In this document: one piece after another, positions 58,384 to 64,000 of the stretch | How the letters are laid out: each line of letters opens with the position of its first letter | How positions within the stretch are numbered: position 1 is the stretch's first letter | Assembly (NCBI RefSeq): GCF_004332115.1 | Contig: NZ_SJPA01000001.1 | Location: 620,001 to 684,000 of the forward strand | Length of the DNA: 64,000 nt | Direction of reading: 5' to 3' | Origin: Chlorobium sp. N1 | GTDB taxonomy: Bacteria > Bacteroidota > Chlorobiia > Chlorobiales > Chlorobiaceae | The notes under the pieces: generated by a model | Told to the model about the DNA's origin: nothing | Database searches by the model: none | What the model saw: the letters and a program-made list of their open reading frames with translations, nothing else | Program-made: the position numbers and the translations under genes

Positions 58384-59697
58384 TCACTCCTCCCCCGCCC
58401 TGCCGCCGCCGAAGGCGCCCGACTCGAGCAGCGCGCCGGCGAGGTAGAACGACCCGGTAACGAGGATGAGGGTATCGGGAGCGGCCTGTCGCCGGAGGGC
58501 CGAGAGCGCCCCGGCCGGCGTATCGAACGCCCGGGCTTCGGCCCCGAGCGAGCGGCAGAGTTCGGCAAGCTCACGGGAGGAGACGCCGCGTTCCGTCGGC
58601 AGGTCCGCCACGGCGAACCGGCGGCCGAGGCGCATGAGCTCACGCAGCATCGCGGCGCCGTCCTTGTCGGAAGCGAGCCCGAAGAGCGGCAGCACCTCGC
58701 CGTACCTTTCCGCGAAGGGCAGGAGCGCGTCCACGGTCGCGCGCATCCCCTCGGCGTTGTGCGAGACGTCGAGCAGGATGTCGGGCCTGCGGCCGATGAG
58801 CTCCAGGCGCGCGCGGTAACCGGTGGAGAGCAGCCGGTCGAGCCCGAGGCGCACCGCATCCTCCCCGACCCCCGCGTCGAGGGCGAGAGCCACGGCCGCC
58901 GCAACGCCCGCGGCGTGGAAGGCGCCGGTAAGCGGAGCGCGGAGCCCGCCGAAGCGCCCGCCTGCGGTGACGACGTCGAGCTCGAGAAGGCCCGGCTCCG
59001 CATGCACCGCCTCGGCAAAGAAGTCGCGGTTGAAGGCCTGCAGCGCCGAGCCACAGGCCGCAGCCGCATCGCGCAGGGCGGGGAAGGACTCTGCGGCGGC
59101 CGCTCCCCCGTCGGGATCGATGGAGGTGAAGACCTTCGAACGGGGCTTGATGATGGCCGCCTTCTCGGCTGCGATGGCGCCGATGGTGGTGCCGAGCCAC
59201 TCCGTATGGTCGAGGCCGATGCCGGTGAGGAGCGCGTAGTCGGAGCGCACCACGTTCGTCGCGTCGAGCCGCCCGCCCATCCCGGTCTCGATGACCGAAA
59301 CCTCGACCCCGCTGTCGGCGAACCAGCAGAGGGCGATGGCGGTCGTCACCTCGAAAAAGGTCGAGTGCAGCCGGAGGGCCGCCTCCTTCAGCACGGTCGC
59401 GTAGCGGGCGACCTCATCCTCGCCGATGGGGCGCCCGTCGATGCGCATCCGCTCGGTGAAGTCGACGAGGTGGGGGGAGGTGTAGAGCGCGGTCTTTCTG
59501 CCTGAGGCCGTGAAGATGGAAGCGACGGCCGAGGCCGCAGTCCCCTTGCCGTTCGTGCCGGCAACGTGCACCACCTTACCGAGCCGGTGCTCCGGGGAAC
59601 CGGCAGCTTCAAGGAGGAGGCGCACCCGTTCGAGCCCCGGCTTGATGCCGAAGCGGTGGAGGGGAAAGAGGAAATCGAGCGTTTCCTGGTAGGTCAC
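58384..59697 (-). CDS. folC: bifunctional folylpolyglutamate synthase/dihydrofolate synthase
   Basis: A 437-residue Mur-ligase-like enzyme. The P-loop VHVAGTNGKGTAAS is near 44-57, SPHLVDFTERMRIDG near 74-88, and the Mg2+-binding VIETGMGGRLDATNV near 136-150. The C-terminal domain contains LDVSHNAEGMRA. It adds glutamate to folates and to dihydropteroate. It starts nine bases after ruvA. Confidence 0.94.
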   Translation of the reverse strand: MTYQETLDFLFPLHRFGIKPGLERVRLLLEAAGSPEHRLGKVVHVAGTNGKGTAASAVASIFTASGRKTALYTSPHLVDFTERMRIDGRPIGEDEVARYATVLKEAALRLHSTFFEVTTAIALCWFADSGVEVSVIETGMGGRLDATNVVRSDYALLTGIGLDHTEWLGTTIGAIAAEKAAIIKPRSKVFTSIDPDGGAAAAESFPALRDAAAACGSALQAFNRDFFAEAVHAEPGLLELDVVTAGGRFGGLRAPLTGAFHAAGVAAAVALALDAGVGEDAVRLGLDRLLSTGYRARLELIGRRPDILLDVSHNAEGMRATVDALLPFAERYGEVLPLFGLASDKDGAAMLRELMRLGRRFAVADLPTERGVSSRELAELCRSLGAEARAFDTPAGALSALRRQAAPDTLILVTGSFYLAGALLESGAFGGGRAGEE

Positions 59698-59706
59698 GGC
59701 TGTGTG

Positions 59707-60309
59707 CTAACGGTTATGCATGGCGCCGAGCGCCGATTTCAGGATCTCCTCGACGCTGCCGTCCGGGTTCGAGCGGAGCTCGGTCGAAACGGCCGCTTCG
59801 GCCGCGGCTTTCGAGAAACCGAGCGTGACGAGGGCCGAGGTGGCGTCATCGCGGGTTCCGGCCGCCTGCACGCCGGCAGGGACCGAGGCCGCAGCCCCGG
59901 GCGAGAGTTTCAGGATACGGTCGCGCAGCTCGAGGATGATGCGGGCGGCCGTCTTGCGCCCGACGCCCGTCACGCCGAAAAGGCGATCGGGGGCGTTCGA
60001 GAGGATCGCCTCATGGACCTCCCCCACGGGGAGCGCGGAAAGCACCGCCAGGGCGAGCTTCGGCCCGACGCCGGAGACGAGGAGCAGGAGGCGGAAGAGC
60101 TGCTTCTCCTCTTCGCTTGAAAAACCGTAGAGCTGGAGGGCGTCTTCCCGGACGGAAAGATGCGTGTAGAGGACGGCTTCGCCGCCCGCGGCGGGAAGGG
60201 TGCGGGCCGTACCGCCGGAGATGAGGAACCGGTAGGCAATGCCCGACACCTCGAGAACCGCTTCTTCAGGCAGGACCGAAACGACCCTGCCGCGGAAATA
60301 TGCGTACAT
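59707..60309 (-). CDS. ruvA: Holliday junction branch migration protein RuvA
   Basis: A 200-residue protein. The N-terminal OB domain is [27 protein letters not shown], two helix-hairpin-helix motifs follow ([20 protein letters not shown] and [22 protein letters not shown]), and the C-terminal domain III binds RuvB ([17 protein letters not shown]). It tetramerises on Holliday junctions. It lies between rpsT and folC on the minus strand. Confidence 0.95.
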   Translation of the reverse strand: MYAYFRGRVVSVLPEEAVLEVSGIAYRFLISGGTARTLPAAGGEAVLYTHLSVREDALQLYGFSSEEEKQLFRLLLLVSGVGPKLALAVLSALPVGEVHEAILSNAPDRLFGVTGVGRKTAARIILELRDRILKLSPGAAASVPAGVQAAGTRDDATSALVTLGFSKAAAEAAVSTELRSNPDGSVEEILKSALGAMHNR

Positions 60310-60354
60310 GGAAGAGAGTGGAAGCCCGGCCCCGGGGAAGGGGCCGGACGCGGG

Positions 60355-60633
60355 TTACTTTGCCTCGGCCTCGTAGCCGTTGAAGAGGCGCGTAAGCTGC
60401 GACTTCTTGCGCGACGCCTTGTTGGCGTGGATGTAGTTCTTGACGCCCAGGCGGTCGAGCTTCTGGACGGCGGAACGGTATGCGCTCTCGACCTCGGACT
60501 TGTCAGCACGGGCCTCGATGAGCTTCTGCATGTTCTTGATCAGGGTCTTCAGCTCTTTTTTGCGAGCCCTGTTCCTGGCGTTCCTTCTTTCCGACTGGCG
60601 GAGTCTTTTTTCAGCCGACTTGTGTAAAGGCAT
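60355..60633 (-). CDS. rpsT: 30S ribosomal protein S20
   Basis: A 92-residue basic three-helix protein. [22 protein letters not shown] at the start and the [27 protein letters not shown] end are typical of S20. It binds 16S rRNA. Start 60633 is set by family length; the frame extends to 60717 without homology. A TATATT box lies 94 bases upstream. Confidence 0.95.
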   Translation of the reverse strand: MPLHKSAEKRLRQSERRNARNRARKKELKTLIKNMQKLIEARADKSEVESAYRSAVQKLDRLGVKNYIHANKASRKKSQLTRLFNGYEAEAK

Positions 60634-60726
60634 AAATCGATCGCTCTTTATGAGAATTAGTGGTATCCAAACCCGGGTGTCGCTTGAGGCGCCGGCCGGA
60701 GCCGACCTCAAGAACAAAGGGCATGT

Positions 60727-60732
60727 AATATA
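60727..60732 (-). promoter_or_regulatory. candidate -10 box for rpsT
   Basis: TTCCCGTATATTAC on the minus strand resembles the TTCCTATATTATC element of two other minus-strand promoters here, with a TTTTTG-rich tract upstream. Confidence 0.45.
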
Positions 60733-60776
60733 CGGGAAGCACTCAAAAAATCAAAAACCCATCCCCTCTTTTTTCT

Positions 60777-60782
60777 TATATT
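60777..60782 (+). promoter_or_regulatory. candidate -10 box for glmM
   Basis: TTCTTATATTAGG on the plus strand contains TATATT 52 bases before the glmM ATG, divergent from the rpsT promoter. Confidence 0.45.
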
Positions 60783-60833
60783 AGGGCCGAATCCCCGAAA
60801 AACGCCCCCGAGGGGGCCAAGCACCTTCCCGTC

Positions 60834-62243
60834 ATGAGCCTCATGATCAGCGTTTCCGGCATCCGGGGCGTGGTCGGCGAAAGCCTCACCCCCGCGAACC
60901 TCACGGCGTTCTCGACCGCCTTCGCCCGCTGGGTGCTAGCCGAGCGGGAGCGCAGCGGCGGCGAAGGCCGGGCCCGGATCGTCGTCGGGCGCGACACCCG
61001 CCCGACCGGCAGCGCCGTCAGCGCCCTCGTCCGGGGCGCGCTCATGCTCTCCGGCTGCGACGTCCTGGACATCGGCGTGGCCACCACCCCGACGGTGGAG
61101 CTTGCCGTCACGGAGGAAGCGGCCGACGGGGGGCTCATCATCACCGCCTCGCACAACCCGGTGCAGTGGAACGCCCTGAAGATGCTCAACCGCCGCGGCG
61201 AGTTCCTCGACGCCCGGGAGGTCGAGGAGCTGCTCCAGCTCGCCGGCGAGGAGCCGGCAGCCAGCGCCCGCTGGAACGAGGTGGGCTCGGCCTCGGAAAG
61301 CCGCCGCCACGACGCCCTGCATATCGACAGGATCCTCGCCCTCCCCTTCGTCGACCCCTCCGCCATCCGGGAGGAGGGGTTCAGGGTGCTCGTCGACTGC
61401 GTCGAGGGAGCCGGGGCGACCATCATGCCGGAGCTCTGCCGGCAGCTCGGCATCCGGGAGATCGTGCCCGTCGCCTGCGGCGGCAGCGGCATCTTCCCGC
61501 GCAACCCCGAGCCGATCGAGGAGAACCTGCAGGAGACCATCCTGGCCGTGAAGGCCGCCGGCGCCGACTTCGCGCTCGTCGTCGATCCCGACGTCGACCG
61601 GCTCGCCCTCATCAGCGAGGACGGCACGCTCTTCGGCGAGGAGTACACGCTCGTCGCCTGCGCCGACTTCTACCTCAAGCACAACCCCGGACCGGTGGCC
61701 AACAACCTCTCGAGCAGCCGCGCGCTTCGCGACATCGCAGCCCGCTACGGCATGGAATGCTTCAGCGGGAAGGTCGGCGAGGCCAACGTCACCGAAGTCA
61801 TGAAGGAGCAGGGTGCGGTCATCGGCGGAGAGGGCAACGGCGGGGTCATCCTCCCCGAACTCCACTACGGCCGCGACGCCCTCGTCGCCACGGCGATCTT
61901 CGTGCAGGCCTTCGCCGCCTGGAGGAAAAGCCACCCCGGAGGGGGGCTCTCGGCGTTCCGCCGGGAGTTCCCGGACTACGAGATGTCGAAGCAGAAGGCG
62001 GAGCTCGGGGCCGGCGGCCGCGAAACACTCCCCGCGCTCTTCGAGAAAGTCCGCGCGATGCACCCCGAGGCAGAGGCCGACACCAGGGACGGCCTGAAGC
62101 TCGACTTCAGCCGGAGCTGGGTGCACCTGCGCCCCTCGAACACGGAGCCGATCGTGCGCATCTACTCCGAAGCCCCCACGAAAGAGGAGGCCGAGGCACT
62201 CGCCTCGTCGGTCCGCCACGTCCTGGAAGCGGCACATGGGTAG
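60834..62243 (+). CDS. glmM: phosphoglucosamine mutase (GlmM-like)
   Basis: A 469-residue alpha-D-phosphohexomutase starting [15 protein letters not shown]. The phosphoserine loop is TASHNPV (Ser106), the metal loop DPDVDRLAL, the sugar-binding loop GGEGNGGVI and the phosphate-binding loop [12 protein letters not shown]. The GEGNGG form favours GlmM (glucosamine 6-P to glucosamine 1-P, for UDP-GlcNAc) over glucose/mannose mutases, which have GEESGG like the enzyme at 39825. Other phosphohexomutases of this subfamily remain possible. It overlaps the next gene by eight bases. Confidence 0.85.
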   Translation: MSLMISVSGIRGVVGESLTPANLTAFSTAFARWVLAERERSGGEGRARIVVGRDTRPTGSAVSALVRGALMLSGCDVLDIGVATTPTVELAVTEEAADGGLIITASHNPVQWNALKMLNRRGEFLDAREVEELLQLAGEEPAASARWNEVGSASESRRHDALHIDRILALPFVDPSAIREEGFRVLVDCVEGAGATIMPELCRQLGIREIVPVACGGSGIFPRNPEPIEENLQETILAVKAAGADFALVVDPDVDRLALISEDGTLFGEEYTLVACADFYLKHNPGPVANNLSSSRALRDIAARYGMECFSGKVGEANVTEVMKEQGAVIGGEGNGGVILPELHYGRDALVATAIFVQAFAAWRKSHPGGGLSAFRREFPDYEMSKQKAELGAGGRETLPALFEKVRAMHPEAEADTRDGLKLDFSRSWVHLRPSNTEPIVRIYSEAPTKEEAEALASSVRHVLEAAHG

Positions 62244-64000
62244 GGGGCCGATGGGAGGACGGGGCGGGTTCACCACCCAGCAGGACGACACCCTCAAAGG
62301 CCGGAAAGGCTCCGCCGACGGCTACATCGTCTCGCGCCTCCTGCAGTACGTCAAGCCGATGAAGGGGCTGGTTGCCACCGCGATGCTCGTCACCATCGGC
62401 GGCTCCTTCCTCGGACCGATGCGCCCCTACCTCACGAAAGTCGCCATCGACGACCACATCTCGAAAGGGGACCTGCACGGGCTCGCCACCATCAGCCTGA
62501 TCCTCGGCGCCGTCATCCTCCTCGACGGCCTCAAGCAGTACGCCGCCACCTGGCTGGCGCAGCTGATCGGCCAGAAAGCGGTCTTCAACATCCGCATGGA
62601 CGTCTTCAGCCACCTGCAGAAACTCCCGGCGCGCTTCTACGACCGCAACCCGATCGGAAGGCTCATCACGCGCACCACCAACGACATCGAGTCGCTCAAC
62701 GAGCTGCTCTCGAGCGGCATCGTCACCATCCTCGGCGACACCCTCCAGCTCGTCTTCATCGTCGGCATCATGGTATGGATCGACTGGCAGCTCACGCTCG
62801 TCGTGCTCGCCATCCTGCCGCTCATGCTCTACGCCACCTTCTTTTTCAAGAGCCGGGTCCGCAAGGCCTTCGGCGACGTGCGCACGCACCTGGCCCGGCT
62901 GAACACCTTCTTCCAGGAGCACATCACCGGTATGTCGATCGTGCAGCTCTTCAACCGCGAGGAGCGCGAGTCGGAGCACTACGCCGAGATCAACCGCGAC
63001 CACCGCGACGCCAACATCCGCACGGTCTTCTACTTCTCCATCTACTACCCCCTCATCGAGACCCTCAGCGCCGCGGCGGCGGGGCTCGTGATCTGGTACA
63101 GCGGCGTGCGCCTCCTGAAGGCGGACCTCACGATCGGCGTGGTGATCTCGTTCGTGCAGTACATCTCGCTCTTCTTCCGCCCGCTGCAGCACCTCTCCGA
63201 CAAGTTCAACACCATGCAGACGGCGATCGCGAGCTCCGACCGCATCTTCCGCCTGCTCGACGAGAAGGAGGGGCTCGAGGAGGACAGCGCAGCCGATACG
63301 AACGGGCAGCCGCTGCACTTCAGGGAGTCGATCGAGTTCAAAAACGTCTGGTTCGCCTACGAAGGAGAGAACTGGGTGCTGAAGGACGTCTCCTTCACGA
63401 TACGGAAGGGAGAGAAGATCGCCATCGTCGGCGCCACCGGCAGCGGCAAGACCACCATCATCAACATCCTCTCGCGCCTCTACCCCTACCAGAAGGGCGA
63501 GGTGCTCCTCGACGGCGTCCCGCTCGAAAAGATTCCGCAGCAGTCGCTGCGACGGCGGATAGGCGTCGTCATGCAGGACGTCTTCCTCTTCTCCGGCACC
63601 ATCCGCGAGAACCTCGCGTTCGCCAACCCCAACCTCCCCGTCGAAACCCTCAGGGCTGCGGCCGAAACGGTCGGTGCCGACCGGTTCATCAGGAAGTTCC
63701 CCGAAGGCTACGAGCACCGCATCCTCGAAAACGGCACCGGGCTCTCCGCCGGCCAGAAGCAGCTGATCGCCTTCGTGCGCGCCCTGCTCTACAACCCGGA
63801 GGTCCTCGTCCTCGACGAAGCGACGAGCTCGGTCGACACCGAGACCGAAGGGCTGGTCGACCGGGCCACCCTGCGGCTCATGAAGGGGCGCACCTCCATC
63901 ATCATCGCCCACCGCCTCTCCAGCGTCCAGAGGGCCGACCGCATCATCGTCCTCCACAAGGGGGTCATCCGCGAAACCGGCACCCACCAGGAGCTGCTCC
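62236..64000 (+). CDS. ABC transporter, fused permease and ATPase (MsbA/MdlB-like), cut by the window end
   Basis: About 588 residues are visible. Six transmembrane helices lie between about 40 and 340, with the ABC exporter fold ([19 protein letters not shown] near 135-153). The ATPase domain has Walker A GATGSGKT (399-406), signature LSAGQ (503-507, Ala for the usual Gly), Walker [11 protein letters not shown]-loop SVDTET and the switch His in [10 protein letters not shown]. It exports a lipid, peptide or drug as a homo- or heterodimer; the substrate is unknown. The start at 62236 overlaps glmM; ATG 62251 is an alternative. The C-terminus is missing. Confidence 0.9.
   Translation, partial: MGRGPMGGRGGFTTQQDDTLKGRKGSADGYIVSRLLQYVKPMKGLVATAMLVTIGGSFLGPMRPYLTKVAIDDHISKGDLHGLATISLILGAVILLDGLKQYAATWLAQLIGQKAVFNIRMDVFSHLQKLPARFYDRNPIGRLITRTTNDIESLNELLSSGIVTILGDTLQLVFIVGIMVWIDWQLTLVVLAILPLMLYATFFFKSRVRKAFGDVRTHLARLNTFFQEHITGMSIVQLFNREERESEHYAEINRDHRDANIRTVFYFSIYYPLIETLSAAAAGLVIWYSGVRLLKADLTIGVVISFVQYISLFFRPLQHLSDKFNTMQTAIASSDRIFRLLDEKEGLEEDSAADTNGQPLHFRESIEFKNVWFAYEGENWVLKDVSFTIRKGEKIAIVGATGSGKTTIINILSRLYPYQKGEVLLDGVPLEKIPQQSLRRRIGVVMQDVFLFSGTIRENLAFANPNLPVETLRAAAETVGADRFIRKFPEGYEHRILENGTGLSAGQKQLIAFVRALLYNPEVLVLDEATSSVDTETEGLVDRATLRLMKGRTSIIIAHRLSSVQRADRIIVLHKGVIRETGTHQELL

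Noticed and set aside
62107-63987. Minus-strand open frame of 626 codons over glmM and the ABC exporter
   Set aside because: The plus strand encodes a complete ABC exporter with Walker A, signature and Walker B, which runs off the window end.

Overview
The window reads as a chromosomal segment from a green sulfur bacterium (family Chlorobiaceae, Chlorobium/Pelodictyon/Chlorobaculum type). The pointers are a single-chain, b6f-like cytochrome b next to a Rieske protein and a CrtC-type carotenoid hydratase, a succinyl-CoA ligase subunit of the reductive TCA cycle, GC-rich coding sequence, and housekeeping genes typical of the Bacteroidota/Chlorobiota group. Genes are tightly packed on both strands. 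There is no rRNA, CRISPR array, prophage or insertion sequence.

Layout. 1-4260: molybdate operon modD-modA-modA'-modB-modC with two substrate-binding proteins. 4355-6237: an SDR oxidoreductase, then three small membrane proteins resembling the YqjD/YqjE/YqjK set. 6416-9922: a very large GH13 alpha-amylase-like protein. 10149-15836: a complete seven-gene Mrp Na+/H+ antiporter operon in which every junction is a 4-base ATGA overlap. 15984-19132 (minus): petB, petC and crtC, the photosynthetic electron-transfer and carotenoid block. 19260-23876: tRNA-Phe, gltX, ftsH, a half-size TauE/SafE protein and an HU-type protein. 23898-27633 (minus): mtaB, apt, an NhaD-like antiporter and a conserved hypothetical. 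27790-30556: a coiled-coil winged-helix protein, rodA and era. 30602-32546: a lower-GC AbiE-like toxin-antitoxin pair behind a perfect 14-bp inverted repeat. 32646-35231 (minus): cmk-rpsA, where cmk has no ordinary in-frame start codon. 35357-38249: ychF, murI, ispH. 38229-41207: a small membrane protein, lpxB and a phosphohexomutase. 41234-43681: an ECF sigma factor followed by three envelope proteins. 43710-46697: O-antigen type flippase, a small membrane protein and kdsD. 46698-47176: a decayed stretch with no gene. 47177-49557 (minus): gatA-sucD. 49788-53877: uppS-bamA and a small outer-membrane beta-barrel. 53965-56329 (minus): bifunctional nuclease family protein and etfBA. 56403-58112 (minus): two tRNAs, a 35-residue AURKAIP1/COX24-type protein and rho with a C-rich leader. 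58384-60633 (minus): rpsT, ruvA, folC. 60834-end: glmM and an ABC exporter cut by the window edge.

Themes. Sodium/proton handling appears twice (Mrp and NhaD), which would fit a saline habitat. Envelope building is strongly represented (lpxB, kdsD, flippase, uppS, bamA, murI, rodA, glmM). A recurring TATATT box lies shortly upstream of at least eight genes or operons and probably marks the housekeeping -10 element. The points most worth a second look are the cmk start, the toxin-antitoxin operator, the divergent ModA paralogue, the rho leader, and the sigma-factor cluster whose last gene carries tandem helical repeats.
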